Shown piece by piece: positions 1 to 9,125 of a stretch of 64,000 nucleotides of DNA. The notes under the pieces are model-generated. The model was not told the origin of the DNA. It searched no databases and saw nothing but the letters and a program-made list of their open reading frames with translations. The stretch covers positions 124,001 to 188,000 of the forward strand of contig JAVBPU010000004.1 of the NCBI GenBank assembly GCA_031549415.1. Reading direction: 5' to 3'. The stretch's first letter is position 1, and every line of letters starts with the position of its first letter. The position numbers were made by a program, and so were the translations under genes. Origin of the DNA: Limiplasma sp031549415 (GTDB lineage Bacteria; Bacillota; Clostridia; Christensenellales; Aristaeellaceae).

Positions 1-568
1 CTTTTTTGAGTGCTTCCAAAGTGATGGTGGCCCCCAGCTTCACCGTATCCTGCCCGGCGAAGTACTTCTTGCCCACTTGCTGGGTGGAGGCGCTCAGGGG
101 CACCAGTGAGAAATCGCCGCTGGTGGAAACTCCCGGCTCGTTAAAGCCCACATGCCCGTTCACGCCAATGCCCAGCACAGCCAGGTCCAAGGGATGTTGT
201 TGCAAAACGCCCTGCATCCGCTCCACTTCCGCTTCCGGGTCCTGGGACAGCCCATCGAATACGCAGATGGATGAGGCTGGAATCCCGGCGGGACGATAGT
301 ATGCCTTCGTCATGGTGGCGATGCAGCTGCCTTCGGTTTCCAACCCCAGGCCCACCCATTCATCCAGGCCGATGTAGCGGGCCTTGTCCAGCTGCACTTC
401 GCCTTTTTCCTGCCGGGCGATCAGCTCCTGGTAACTGGCCAGAGGGGTGTCCCCCGCAGCAAAGGTCACCGTCAGTTCCGGATTGCGCACAAACGCTTCC
501 GCCACCAAGTCCGCCGCTTTTTGGCTGGCCTCTCGATGGTCTCTACAAAGGATGATTTTTGCTTCCAT
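1..568 (-). CDS. Glucosamine-6-phosphate deaminase/isomerase family protein (partial, cut by left edge)
   Basis: About 189 codons are visible from an ATG at 568; the C-terminus lies outside the window. The product belongs to the NagB/6-phosphogluconolactonase fold, cytoplasmic sugar-phosphate isomerases or deaminases. Visible motifs are the phosphate loop AAGDTP (residues 37-42), GLDEWVGL (67-74, the DE[YW]xGL of NagB) and LGIGVNGHVGFNEPG (132-146), which matches the NagB active-site loop GHIAFNEPG. A GAAAGGA ribosome site lies about 12 nt upstream. The start overlaps the end of the MFS gene by 26 nt, so it is the last visible gene of a sugar uptake operon. Whether it acts on glucosamine-6-phosphate or another ketose/aldose phosphate cannot be decided; the GDTP in place of GGSTP hints at a divergent paralogue. 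Confidence 0.85.
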   Translation of the reverse strand, partial: MEAKIILCRDHREASQKAADLVAEAFVRNPELTVTFAAGDTPLASYQELIARQEKGEVQLDKARYIGLDEWVGLGLETEGSCIATMTKAYYRPAGIPASSICVFDGLSQDPEAEVERMQGVLQQHPLDLAVLGIGVNGHVGFNEPGVSTSGDFSLVPLSASTQQVGKKYFAGQDTVKLGATITLEALKK

Positions 569-1766
569 CAAATTCTAGATCCTTTCTTCCAACCTTGTAT
601 TTCTCCATCAGCAAGCCCGCCAGCACCGCGCCCAGGCAGGCCACCGCAGGGATCAGCATGCTGATTTCCGCCGACAGGGAGGCGCTGACCGCCGCCATCA
701 CCAGGGGCATCGCGCTTCTGGCAATGCCCAGCACGACGCTGAGTACCGCCGTGGGGAAAGTGGTGCGCCCCTCATATCCCATGGCGGCTTCGCCAAACAG
801 CACCTGCATAAAATGCCCGGTCAGCAAGCCGAAGCCGCCCATGGCCACGCACATGCCCCAGGCGCTGCCAGACAGCACCCCCAGGCCCAGGCATACCGCC
901 GCCAACGCCGCGCCTACGGTGAAGATGCGAAGGGGCCGGACCCGAAGCCGTGTGACAGAAAACCGGTTCAAGGTGGCGCAAATCCAATACGCCGAAAGGG
1001 ATGCCACCCCCAGGGCCTCCGCGTCAAAGCGCAAGGTCATATACCGTACAATCCACATCAGCGCCCCGGTCTGGCTGGATACGGCAAAAATCGCCGCCGC
1101 CAGCACCGCCGCGTTGCGTGGGGTTTTGAGATATTCCTTCACATCCGAAAGGCCCAGCACCTTTTCCTGGGTGGCCTGCTCCGCTTCGCTGCCCCGCACC
1201 CGCAGGCTGAGCCCAATCAGCAGGGAAATGCCCACCAGCAACACCCCTGCCATCACATAGAACACGCCCCGCCAACTCATCCAGCCCAACAATTGCAGCG
1301 CCACCATGGGCATCAGCAAACTGCCCACACCAAACAGGCCGTGCAGGTATCCCAAATACCGGTGGCTTTCCCCTTTGTGTACATCCACCAGCAAGGAGTT
1401 GGTATAGGCGTCCACCAGGCCGCCTCCCACCCCCAGCAGGGAGCAGGAAGCGCAAAAAAGCGGAAACACGGGCGATGCGCCGCAAAGCGCCAAGGATACC
1501 ACTTGCAGCAGGCCCGCCCCAAATAGAATCACCAACTTGGAAATCCGGCCCTGCATGAGCGGAGTGGCAAACAATGCCAGCATGGAGCCCAGGCCAAACA
1601 TGCTGCTCATCAGGCCTTGGCTGGCCCCGGAAAGGGAAAACCCTTCCACCACTTCGTTGATCAGGGTACTCATGAGGGAGTTGGTTAAGGAATACAGAAA
1701 AATGGCGCCTAGGGCGATCCCGGTGACGATCCTCTTGGAGGTTGCTTGTTGCTGCGCTTTTTCCAC
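543..1766 (-). CDS. MFS transporter
   Basis: A 407-residue integral membrane protein with about 12 hydrophobic segments, the normal size of the major facilitator superfamily. The first half is typical: helix 1 at about residues 15-35, helix 2 at 50-70, and the short R-I-S-K turn after helix 2 in the place of motif A. It starts with GTG at 1766, preceded by AAGGGGG about 8 nt upstream and just after the stop of the upstream permease (12 nt gap), so it is translated from the same message as the sugar ABC transporter. Substrate is unknown; context suggests a sugar or sugar derivative related to that taken by the ABC system. A second transporter in the same operon may export or import a by-product. 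Confidence 0.8.
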   Translation of the reverse strand: MEKAQQQATSKRIVTGIALGAIFLYSLTNSLMSTLINEVVEGFSLSGASQGLMSSMFGLGSMLALFATPLMQGRISKLVILFGAGLLQVVSLALCGASPVFPLFCASCSLLGVGGGLVDAYTNSLLVDVHKGESHRYLGYLHGLFGVGSLLMPMVALQLLGWMSWRGVFYVMAGVLLVGISLLIGLSLRVRGSEAEQATQEKVLGLSDVKEYLKTPRNAAVLAAAIFAVSSQTGALMWIVRYMTLRFDAEALGVASLSAYWICATLNRFSVTRLRVRPLRIFTVGAALAAVCLGLGVLSGSAWGMCVAMGGFGLLTGHFMQVLFGEAAMGYEGRTTFPTAVLSVVLGIARSAMPLVMAAVSASLSAEISMLIPAVACLGAVLAGLLMEKYKVGRKDLEFDGSKNHPL

Positions 1767-1778
1767 TGCTCTGCCCCC

Positions 1779-2777
1779 TTACTGCCGCACGGCTTTGCCG
1801 CGGTTGTAGAGAATCAGCAGCAGCACCATCACCAGGCCCATCACCACGTTGCGGGTGGGCTGGTCCAGGTTCAGCGCTGTGAGGGTGTTGTTCAGCACAA
1901 CCATCAACAGGGACCCAGCAATGCTGCCGGTATAGGTGCCCACGCCGCCCGTCAGGGCGGTGCCGCCTACGATCACCGCGATCAGGGAGTTGTAGGCGTA
2001 GTTGTCAAACATCTGGCACTTTGCGCTTTGCATGTAGGCCGCGCCCAGCATACCGGTAAAGCCGGAGAAAACCGCTGAAATCAAATAGGTAAGGATGACC
2101 ACCTTGTTCACGCCAATGCCGCTGAGCCTGGCCGCCACCGGGTTGTTGCCCACCAGGTACACCTGCTTGCCTAGCCGGGAACGGTTCAAAATATAGAACA
2201 TCAGCGGAAACAAAATCAGCGCGTACAGCCCCAGGGTGGGTACCACGCCAAAAATCCTGGAGGTGACGGATTTGATGAAGGTGGGCGACGCATATCCCAG
2301 GGGGCTGCCCTCTGTAAGCACATAGGTGAGCCGGTTCAGCACATTGCTGATGGCCATGGTGACAATCAGGGGCGGCAGGCCCATCTTCACCGTACAAAAG
2401 CCATTCAGCAGGCCGATGACCACGCTCATGCCCATCACCACGGCAAAGGTCAGCAGGAAATTGCCGTCCTTGCCGTCCATGATGCCCGTGGTGAGGATGG
2501 CCGCCGCGGACATCACCGAACCTACCGTAAAATCCATGCCACCGCCAATCAGCACCAGCGTTTGACCCGCGGAGGCAAAGCTTAATAGCAAGGTCAGCAT
2601 GGTAATGGAGGTAATGGCGTTCATGTTCAGGGCTGTGGGCACCATGAGGACCGTAAACAGGTATAGCAGCCCAGAGATGATCAGCGCCATGCGGGCCGGA
2701 GAGCGCTTAATGAACACCTGCAGCTTTTGGAAAAAGCTCATCTGGGAGGTTTTTCCCGCCATTACGTCATTTTGCAT
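1779..2777 (-). CDS. Sugar ABC transporter permease (RbsC/YjfF type), second subunit
   Basis: 332 residues, mostly hydrophobic, of the branched BPD_transp_2 family that includes RbsC, XylH, YtfT and YjfF. The conserved permease stretch is seen around residues 195-290 (GNNPVAARLSGIGVNKV and the later GGVGTYTGSIAG). It starts at ATG 2777, with AGGAGGG 6 nt upstream, and overlaps the end of the preceding permease by 11 nt. Two different permeases with one double ATPase is the arrangement of the galactofuranose-type YtfQRT-YjfF importers, in which the two permeases form a heterodimer; this is the likely role here. The transported sugar cannot be named. Confidence 0.9.
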   Translation of the reverse strand: MQNDVMAGKTSQMSFFQKLQVFIKRSPARMALIISGLLYLFTVLMVPTALNMNAITSITMLTLLLSFASAGQTLVLIGGGMDFTVGSVMSAAAILTTGIMDGKDGNFLLTFAVVMGMSVVIGLLNGFCTVKMGLPPLIVTMAISNVLNRLTYVLTEGSPLGYASPTFIKSVTSRIFGVVPTLGLYALILFPLMFYILNRSRLGKQVYLVGNNPVAARLSGIGVNKVVILTYLISAVFSGFTGMLGAAYMQSAKCQMFDNYAYNSLIAVIVGGTALTGGVGTYTGSIAGSLLMVVLNNTLTALNLDQPTRNVVMGLVMVLLLILYNRGKAVRQ

Positions 2778-3819
2778 TGTCAGCCCTCCTCTTAAAGCTT
2801 ACGGTACTTTGCAGGTTCATTTGCAGGGCTTCCCTCTGGCCTCTGGCAGTCACGATGGTCATCAGCAGGCCCAGGAAAATGATGATGTCCGTCATAAAGT
2901 TCTGCCAATAGGTGCTAACCGAGAACCCGGGGATCTGCTTGCTTAAGAAAGTAAAGAAATAGTAAACGGAGTTTTGAATGAGCACCAGGAAGCTGCCGCC
3001 AAAAATGCCGCAGGCCATGGAACCCCAGCCGCCAAAACTCAGCCCGCCGATGATGCAGGCGGACAGGGAGCGAAGCCCGTAGGCCTCCGCCTGGATGGGA
3101 TTCCCGGAAGCGGTCATCAGCGTCAGGCAAATGCCGGCGATGCCCACGAACAAGCCTTTGAGCAGGAATGCCTGGAACTGCACCTTCACCGGATTGATGC
3201 CAGCGGCAAAGGCGTTGCGGGGATTGGCGCCCACCGCATAGATGTTGGTGCCAAAGCGGGTGCGCTTTACATAGGCCCAAATCAGCAACACCAGCACCAA
3301 CGCGATGATGGAGGCGGGAATAAGGTCCAAAATCATGCCGTTGTAAGGTTTGTAGTACATCTTTGGCACCTTGCCCTGGGGCACGTCCATGATCAGCACG
3401 TTCACGCCGCGAATGGCATAGCTCAGGGCAAAGCTGGCCAGCAGCGCCGGCAGGCGGAACACGGATACCAGCATCCAGCACACAATGGAGGCCACCAAGG
3501 CCGCGCTGATGCCCAGCCCGCAGGCCAGAACAAAATCAATGCCCCATTCCTGCATGGTCATGATGGTCACCACGTTGACCAAGGCCAGCTGAATGCCCAC
3601 AGAAATGTCCATGGTCCCGGCAATCAGCAAAAGGGCCTGGGCCATGACCACCAGCAAAAAAGGCATGTTTGTGCTAAACAGGGTATTGAGGCTGGCACTG
3701 CTGATAAATTTATCCGGCCCCTGGATGATGGCATTCAGCGCCACTGTTACCACAAACAGCATGAACCCCGTAAAGGCGGGGGTTTTCCGGAAACTGGCAA
3801 AACGCGTCTTCACACTCAT
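2767..3819 (-). CDS. Sugar ABC transporter permease (RbsC/YtfT type), first subunit
   Basis: 350 residues with about ten hydrophobic segments, RbsC-like. The family core is visible at about residues 205-275: GANPRNAFAAGINPVKVQ and GGLSFGGWGSMACGIFGG. It begins at ATG 3819, directly after the TGA of the ATPase gene (TGAGATG), so translation is coupled. Together with the downstream permease (11 nt overlap) it should form the membrane channel of the sugar importer. It is distinct in sequence from its partner, not a recent duplicate. Confidence 0.9.
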   Translation of the reverse strand: MSVKTRFASFRKTPAFTGFMLFVVTVALNAIIQGPDKFISSASLNTLFSTNMPFLLVVMAQALLLIAGTMDISVGIQLALVNVVTIMTMQEWGIDFVLACGLGISAALVASIVCWMLVSVFRLPALLASFALSYAIRGVNVLIMDVPQGKVPKMYYKPYNGMILDLIPASIIALVLVLLIWAYVKRTRFGTNIYAVGANPRNAFAAGINPVKVQFQAFLLKGLFVGIAGICLTLMTASGNPIQAEAYGLRSLSACIIGGLSFGGWGSMACGIFGGSFLVLIQNSVYYFFTFLSKQIPGFSVSTYWQNFMTDIIIFLGLLMTIVTARGQREALQMNLQSTVSFKRRADNAK

Positions 3820-3820
3820 C

Positions 3821-5332
3821 TCAGGCCTCCCCCTTTCCCTGGTCCGCCTTCATGCCCATCATGGCCGCCACCAGCCGGTCGGCATTCTTGGTGTCTCCGC
3901 TGAGCACATCGCTGATGCCGCCCTCATAGAACACGTAAATCCGGTCCGAGATGTCCAGCAGCTCTTCCGAGTCGCTGGAAGAAATGATTACCGTCATGCC
4001 CCGGTCCGCACACTGGCGAAGAATTTTATGGATCTCCCGGCGGGAGTGGATGTCCACGCCCTTGGTGGGGTCGTCCAGCAACAGAAGTACCGGATTCATG
4101 GCGATCCACCGGGCAATGACCAGCTTTTGCTGATTGCCGCCGGACAGGGAACTGGCCGGGTCCCGGAGCTCGCCGATCTTGATGTTGTACTCCTCCACCG
4201 CTTGATTGGCAAACTTGTGCAAGGACTTGGGCGTCAAATATTCCGCCAGGTTGCCCTTGGCCACCTTGCCCGCCACGATGTTCTCCTCCACAGTCCGCAG
4301 TGGAAACATGGCCTCCCGCCCCCGCTCACCGGACACAAAACCGATGCCCGCGCGCACGGCGTCGGCAGGGGATTTGAAACGCACGGTTTTCCCGCAGAAA
4401 TCAATGGTGCCGCTGGCCACCTTTTCAGCTCCCAGCAGCGCCCGGATCAGCTCCGGCTGGCCCTGCCCCATAAGTCCGCCGATGCCCACAATCTCCCCGG
4501 CGCAGGCTTTCATGGAAATCCCCCAAACCTTGGGGTACACCTCCAGGTCTTTTACGTCCACCACCACTTCTCCCTCGGCGAGGGCATCTGCGCCGTCAGT
4601 GGCGGCCGCCTCGGGTCTGCGGCCCGTCATATAATACACAATATCATCAAGGGTTACCTCTGAAATGGGAATCCCTTCCACCACCGTCTCGCCAGAGCGC
4701 ATGATGGTGGCGGTGTCGCATATTTCAAATACTTCCTTCATGCGGTGGGTGACGTAAATGATACACATCCCCTGGGCCTTCAACTCCCGCATAATGGTAA
4801 AAAGCACCTGAATTTCATCGTAATGAAGCGCCGCTGTCACTTCGTCCAGAAGCAACACCCGCGGATTCAAGGACACTGCCTTGGCCACTTCCAGCATGGT
4901 CTGCGTGGAGGGGGGCAGCGTCTGCACAAAGGCGTTGGGATCGCAGTTGATATGGAAGCGTCCAAGCAGGTCCAAAATGGTCTGCCGCGCTTTTTTTCTG
5001 TCCACAGTGCCGCCCTTGCCCAGCGGCTCGTTGCCCAGCAAAATATTGTCCGTCACGCTCATGGTGGGGATCAGGCTCAAATCCTGAAAGGCCGTGGCGA
5101 TCCCCAGCTTCCTGGAGTCCACCCCGGAATGGATGGTCACCGGCTCCCCTTCAAAAAAAATCTCTCCGCCATTGGGCGCCACCAGTCCGGCCAGCACCTT
5201 GATCATGGTGGATTTGCCCGAACCGTTGGAGCCTAACAAGGCCCGGATCTCTCCCGTTGAACTCTTTAGCTGCGCACATTTGAGCGCTACAACCGCGTCA
5301 AAATGCTTATCGATCGCCCGCATTTCGAGCAT
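3821..5332 (-). CDS. Sugar ABC transporter ATP-binding protein (RbsA/MglA type, two ATPase domains)
   Basis: 503 residues, the usual length for the duplicated ATPases of monosaccharide importers. N-terminal domain: Walker A GSNGSGKST (about residues 34-42), a degenerate signature (LPPSTQTMLEVAKA) and Walker B LLLDEVTAAL. C-terminal domain: intact signature LSGGNQQKLVIARW and Walker B LLLDDPTKGVD; its Walker A is degenerate, as is common in this family. Start ATG at 5332 has only a G-rich GGGGGG as ribosome site about 10 nt upstream. It lies 138 nt downstream of the binding-protein gene, separated by two hairpins that should lower its expression relative to the binding protein. Confidence 0.93.
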   Translation of the reverse strand: MLEMRAIDKHFDAVVALKCAQLKSSTGEIRALLGSNGSGKSTMIKVLAGLVAPNGGEIFFEGEPVTIHSGVDSRKLGIATAFQDLSLIPTMSVTDNILLGNEPLGKGGTVDRKKARQTILDLLGRFHINCDPNAFVQTLPPSTQTMLEVAKAVSLNPRVLLLDEVTAALHYDEIQVLFTIMRELKAQGMCIIYVTHRMKEVFEICDTATIMRSGETVVEGIPISEVTLDDIVYYMTGRRPEAAATDGADALAEGEVVVDVKDLEVYPKVWGISMKACAGEIVGIGGLMGQGQPELIRALLGAEKVASGTIDFCGKTVRFKSPADAVRAGIGFVSGERGREAMFPLRTVEENIVAGKVAKGNLAEYLTPKSLHKFANQAVEEYNIKIGELRDPASSLSGGNQQKLVIARWIAMNPVLLLLDDPTKGVDIHSRREIHKILRQCADRGMTVIISSSDSEELLDISDRIYVFYEGGISDVLSGDTKNADRLVAAMMGMKADQGKGEA

Positions 5333-5372
5333 AGAAGGATTCCCCCCATCCTATGGTGGTATCGTCGGCCCT

Positions 5373-5397
5373 GGGAGGTGGGGCGACCCCCCCTCCC
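5373..5397. repeat. G/C hairpin between binding-protein terminator and ATPase gene
   Basis: An inverted repeat with 11-nt arms (GGGAGGTGGGG and CCCCCCCTCCC, one T/C mismatch) and a CGA loop. It has the same 11+3+11 size as the first hairpin of the three-hairpin elements at 26.8 and 58.9 kb. On the message it follows the terminator-like hairpin at 5401-5444 and may stabilise mRNA ends. Confidence 0.6.
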
Positions 5398-5400
5398 GCT

Positions 5401-5444
5401 AGAAAAAGCCGTCCAGCCAGCGGAGGTTCCGCCGGCTGGACGGC
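5401..5444 (-). terminator. Terminator-like hairpin after the sugar-binding-protein gene
   Basis: The arms GCCGTCCAGCC (5408-5418) and GGCTGGACGGC (5434-5444) pair perfectly; an inner GCGGA/TCCGC stem extends the hairpin, with one mismatch between. On the minus strand it is followed by TTTTTCT. It lies 26 nt after the stop codon and inside the operon, so it probably acts as a partial terminator that gives excess binding protein. Confidence 0.75.
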
Positions 5445-5470
5445 TGCAAATCCAGTGAATAGAGCTTTTC

Positions 5471-6526
5471 TTACTTGAAGAACTGCTCCGCCACTTCTTC
5501 CACGGTCAGCCAGTAGGAAATGGCATCGCCAGGCGCCATAGCAGCGGCCGTATCCTTGAACTCGGCCATGTTCTCATAGGTGTAGCACACCTTGGAGGGG
5601 AGCAGGATGGAGTGAATGGTCTCGTCCGCATAGATGCCTTCCTTCAGCTCTTTGCCCAGCAGCATGTTCAGGCCGAAGTTGAGTGCGGTGCCGCCCACGC
5701 CCGGAGGATTGGACAGAACCATGAAGTCCATCTTCTTCTCGGTCTCGTTGATGGCCAGCATCTTTTGCATCCACTCACCGGTGTCGTTGAAGCCCATGAA
5801 CTTGGGATAGGGCTTGCCAGCAGCGTCATAGGCAGCTAAGGCAGCCTCAGCGCACTGGGAAATCAAGACGCCGTCAAACTCCTTGCCCTGGTTGAGGATC
5901 TCGGTCATGACCTGGTTGGCCTTGGCGGGGTCCCAATCGTGGTTGCCGGTGGCCACCACTTCCAGGCCCTGCTCTTCAATGGCCTTCATGAAGCCCGCTT
6001 GACGGTCCGAGTTGGCGGAGTTGCCATCCAGCGCCGCAATCATGGCTACTTTCGCGCCCTTGCCCAGCACTTCGCCGGCGTAGGTGCCCGTCTTGTAACC
6101 AAGGTAGTATTGGTCCGTGCCGATGTTGAGCACGTTCACGTCAGGAGAGGTATAGAAGCAATCGGCATTGATGTAGAGGATGCCAGCTTCTTGCGCCTTC
6201 TCAATGATGGGGTCCAGGCCAGTGGCGGACACGGGGTTCACCAGGATGATGTCGTAGCCTTCGTTGATGCTGTTCTGGATCTGCTGCGCTTCGGTGGCCG
6301 CATCCCAGTTGGACACGAAGGAGTTGTAGCTCACATTAAAGCCGGCATCAGCAGCGCCCTTAGCAGCCCCCTGAATGTCCGCCTCATAGCGCACGCGATA
6401 GGGGTTTCCCTCAATAATCGCATTGTGGGAGGCCAGTTTGATATCCTTGGGAGCTTCGGCCAAGCTGCCCATGACCAGGCACACAGACAGAACAAGAACG
6501 ACCAGGAAAGCCAATGTACGTTTCAT
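5471..6526 (-). CDS. Sugar ABC transporter substrate-binding protein (RbsB-like)
   Basis: 351 residues from the chosen start. A Sec-type signal (MKRTLAFLVVLVLSVCLVMG) is followed by SLAEA, a signal-peptidase I site; there is no lipobox cysteine, which is odd for a Gram-positive binding protein. The mature part is the periplasmic-binding-protein class that serves RbsA/RbsC importers: repeated Rossmann-like halves, with VNPVSATGLDPIIEKAQEAG at about residues 95-115. Three in-frame ATGs lie at 6544, 6532 and 6526; the AAAAGGAGA ribosome site overlaps the first and sits 7 nt before the third, which fixes the start at 6526. Ligand is likely a monosaccharide; which one is unknown. Confidence 0.9.
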   Translation of the reverse strand: MKRTLAFLVVLVLSVCLVMGSLAEAPKDIKLASHNAIIEGNPYRVRYEADIQGAAKGAADAGFNVSYNSFVSNWDAATEAQQIQNSINEGYDIILVNPVSATGLDPIIEKAQEAGILYINADCFYTSPDVNVLNIGTDQYYLGYKTGTYAGEVLGKGAKVAMIAALDGNSANSDRQAGFMKAIEEQGLEVVATGNHDWDPAKANQVMTEILNQGKEFDGVLISQCAEAALAAYDAAGKPYPKFMGFNDTGEWMQKMLAINETEKKMDFMVLSNPPGVGGTALNFGLNMLLGKELKEGIYADETIHSILLPSKVCYTYENMAEFKDTAAAMAPGDAISYWLTVEEVAEQFFK

Positions 6527-6637
6527 ACCCATTCTCCTTTTCATTTTTCTATATTGGACAAGGCATTTTTGCCTCGTACCCCCAGTAGCCAGCGCCCCTT
6601 CGCCAGGGCCATTGATCGAAGATTATCTTATGCGTAC

Positions 6638-6666
6638 ATTTTATCACATTTTTTACCGTTTGTGAA
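6638..6666 (-). promoter_or_regulatory. Sigma-A promoter of the sugar ABC operon
   Basis: -35 TTCACA (6661-6666) and -10 TAAAAT (6638-6643), 17 bp apart, about 100 nt upstream of the binding-protein start. The 5' leader contains a small AGGCA/TGCCT inverted repeat (around 6562-6575) that could be an operator. The promoter shows that the importer can be transcribed apart from the isomerase gene upstream. Confidence 0.65.
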
Positions 6667-6716
6667 TACGTTGGCCTATCATTTTTGGCAGAAATGTGTG
6701 TTCTGCCCGAAAACGC

Positions 6717-7661
6717 TTATGCCTGCTGGATTAGTCTTTCAAAGTATATTTTTGCCAGGCGGATCTGATTCTCAATGTAGTTTTGATACCCCATCACCTT
6801 GCCATTGCGGAAGGGCATATGGCAAAACTCAAAGTTGAAATAGCCCTGGTAGCCCTGCTTTTTCAGCGCCCGGATGAAGGCCGGGTAGTTGGTGAGCACC
6901 GGCTGGATGTGAGGATCGAAGGAGACCATGGTAATGGAGCCGTCCGCCGCCTCCACAAACTCCGCATTGGCGTGGGTCAGCATCTGCAAATCGCCCACAT
7001 CCTGTACCGCTTTTTCCAGATAGGCGTCGGACTGGGTCTTTTCCGTCCAGCCACAGCAGGGCGCGTCCAGGCAGCATTTCAGCCAGGGGGAATCCACCCA
7101 GCGGACGATGTCCAGCATGTCCTGGTAGGTGTCGATGAGGGGATGGTGGTTTTGCAGGGCCAGCACCACCCCGGCAGCCTCCGCCCATTGTACGCATTCT
7201 TTCAAGCAAGTGACGATGCTCTGCCGAAGCTCATGATCCAGCGCTTCATAATAGGTATGGTTTCTGGCGGTGACCTCGTAGTTGGCAATGCCCTCCCGCA
7301 TGGTGATGCCCCGCCAGGCGGCAAACACCCGCAGCACTGGCGCGCCCAGCTCTTTGGCCACGCGGATTTGCTCCCGCACCATCAGCAGTTCGTTTTCCAA
7401 GTGCTCCGGCACAATGGAGGCGAAGTTGTTGTTGGCGGCCACGGCGCACAGCTCCAGGCCGCTCTTTGCCACATAGTCTCGAATTTCCTTGCAGCGCTTG
7501 GCATCCAGGTCCAGGGGCGAGCCATGGGGCCGCTTTAAGTCCAGCTCCACGCCCTCATAGCCAAATTTTTTGGCGGTGTCCACAAACTCCTCCACGGTGA
7601 GGGGCGGGCGGTCATTAAACCAGGTGCCGGAGCAGGAGATTGAGTACAGACCAAGTTTCAT
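6717..7661 (-). CDS. Sugar phosphate isomerase/epimerase (xylose-isomerase-like TIM barrel)
   Basis: 314 residues of the AP-endonuclease-2/IolE-like TIM-barrel family. Likely metal ligands are visible in their usual order: E in GVELDLKRP (about residue 36), the ALQNHH strand (about 168-173), D in CCLDAPC (about 197) and E in FNFEFCHM (about 279). Such enzymes isomerise or epimerise sugars or keto-inositols and commonly partner with Gfo/Idh/MocA dehydrogenases. AAAGGGGG lies about 9 nt before the ATG. It is 45 nt after the DUF4340 gene, so it may be the tail of that operon, and 190 nt before the sugar importer with its own promoter. Substrate unknown. Confidence 0.85.
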   Translation of the reverse strand: MKLGLYSISCSGTWFNDRPPLTVEEFVDTAKKFGYEGVELDLKRPHGSPLDLDAKRCKEIRDYVAKSGLELCAVAANNNFASIVPEHLENELLMVREQIRVAKELGAPVLRVFAAWRGITMREGIANYEVTARNHTYYEALDHELRQSIVTCLKECVQWAEAAGVVLALQNHHPLIDTYQDMLDIVRWVDSPWLKCCLDAPCCGWTEKTQSDAYLEKAVQDVGDLQMLTHANAEFVEAADGSITMVSFDPHIQPVLTNYPAFIRALKKQGYQGYFNFEFCHMPFRNGKVMGYQNYIENQIRLAKIYFERLIQQA

Positions 7662-7706
7662 GAGAAGGTACCCCCTTTGTTCTTTTGGTTCTATGGTGTG
7701 TAGGAC

Positions 7707-9125
7707 TTACCATTTTTCTTCTATGGGTTCCCCGGCCAGCAACCTTGGGCAGGCCTCCAGCACCCGGGTGATGAACTGGTCCTTGATGGCAAACTCCCCC
7801 GCGCCGTTGACAAATACTTGGGCCCTGCGCACCTGCCCAGGATAAAAGGCAAGCACATCAGGGGCTTTGCCGGGGCTGTTGTATTCATAGGTGAGGGTCA
7901 ATACCGCCTCCCCCTGGGGCGAGGGAAGCTGGCCCAGGTAGTTGCCATCATGGGCAGCGCTGGTCACAAGCCGAAAGAAAGAACGGAACAGCTGGGTATC
8001 CACCGGGTTCCCGTCCGACGTCACCACAGGGTTTTTTCCATCGGTATTGTCCACCGCAAAACGGTAGGCGGCTCCCCCGCCTTCCACGGTGATGGCGGCC
8101 ACGTCCATCAGCATGGGGCTGCAGAACCAGCGCAACAACAGCTTGTCATACTGGATGCCCATGAAGGGCTGGGGGTCGATCTGGTACACCAGGCCGCTGC
8201 CCTTTTGCATGGCGTAAAAAGAACCGTCCTCCTGGCGGGCAATTTCCAGCACGCAGTGCTCCTGGCTGGCGCTGGGGCCGTTCACCATGTCGTATTCCAC
8301 CGTCATCCAGGGGGTGCGAAAGCCCAGGGCGTCGGTTTGCGCCTGGGTGAGCTGGTAGCCCACAAGGTCCTTACCGGGAATGGCAAACAGGGAACCCAGC
8401 ATCTCCACCCCGTAGGTCTGGTCCAGTTGGAAGCATCCTACGCCGCGCACCAAATGGGTGGCGGTGCCAAAGGACAGGGCGGCCTTGCGCACGTCCGCAT
8501 CCCCGCCGGAAGTGGCCTGGATGCTCACCGGCTTTTCCAGCGGGCCGCCGGTAAAGGTGATGTCCCGAATGGCGGACAGGGGGCTGGATACCCCCAGCGC
8601 CGGGGTCACCAGCTTGCGGATCACCTGGGTTTTAGGCCGGAAGAAGGGTTCCGCCATGGCCCCACGCATCAAATAGACTCCAGGAAAGCCTTCCGCCGCC
8701 ACATAATAGTCCCCGGAAATCTTCTCCTGGGTCCCGAAGGTGATATGCAGCGGATTCCCTTCAAAAAACTGCAAGTCCACCGTGGCTGCGGGCGTATCCA
8801 GCCCGTAGCGGGCCAAGTCGCCCTCCCCCACTTTCTCTGCGGCGGAAAGCTGGCCGCAGTCCGTCATGAAGGCAATGAAGGCATCCAAGTCCACAAGGGT
8901 ACCGGGGATATCGTCCAGCACGTAGCCATCGTTTTCGTAATAATAACGATACTTACCCGTGGCATTTTGCACCTGCACAGAGGAAATTTCCACCGGCTCC
9001 ACCGCGGTCAGTACAACACCTTGGGATACCTGAACCGTTGGCGTAAACAGCAGTGTCAGGAACACCGCCGCCAGCACAAGAACGGCGGCGGTCATCATCA
9101 GCAGAGCTTTCAGCAAGCCTTTCAT
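7707..9125 (-). CDS. DUF4340 domain protein, membrane-anchored
   Basis: 472 residues with one N-terminal membrane segment (about residues 9-30) and a long extracytoplasmic part with beta-rich DUF4340-type repeats (for example GVYLMRGAMAEPFF at about residues 152-165). The ATG at 9125 overlaps the TGA of the GldG-like gene (TGATGA), with GGAGG 8 nt upstream, so the two are translationally coupled. DUF4340 proteins regularly accompany GldF/GldG-type ABC-2 transporters, where they are thought to be an extracytoplasmic partner; the transported substrate is not known. A GTG 3 nt earlier is a less likely start. Confidence 0.8.
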   Translation of the reverse strand: MKGLLKALLMMTAAVLVLAAVFLTLLFTPTVQVSQGVVLTAVEPVEISSVQVQNATGKYRYYYENDGYVLDDIPGTLVDLDAFIAFMTDCGQLSAAEKVGEGDLARYGLDTPAATVDLQFFEGNPLHITFGTQEKISGDYYVAAEGFPGVYLMRGAMAEPFFRPKTQVIRKLVTPALGVSSPLSAIRDITFTGGPLEKPVSIQATSGGDADVRKAALSFGTATHLVRGVGCFQLDQTYGVEMLGSLFAIPGKDLVGYQLTQAQTDALGFRTPWMTVEYDMVNGPSASQEHCVLEIARQEDGSFYAMQKGSGLVYQIDPQPFMGIQYDKLLLRWFCSPMLMDVAAITVEGGGAAYRFAVDNTDGKNPVVTSDGNPVDTQLFRSFFRLVTSAAHDGNYLGQLPSPQGEAVLTLTYEYNSPGKAPDVLAFYPGQVRRAQVFVNGAGEFAIKDQFITRVLEACPRLLAGEPIEEKW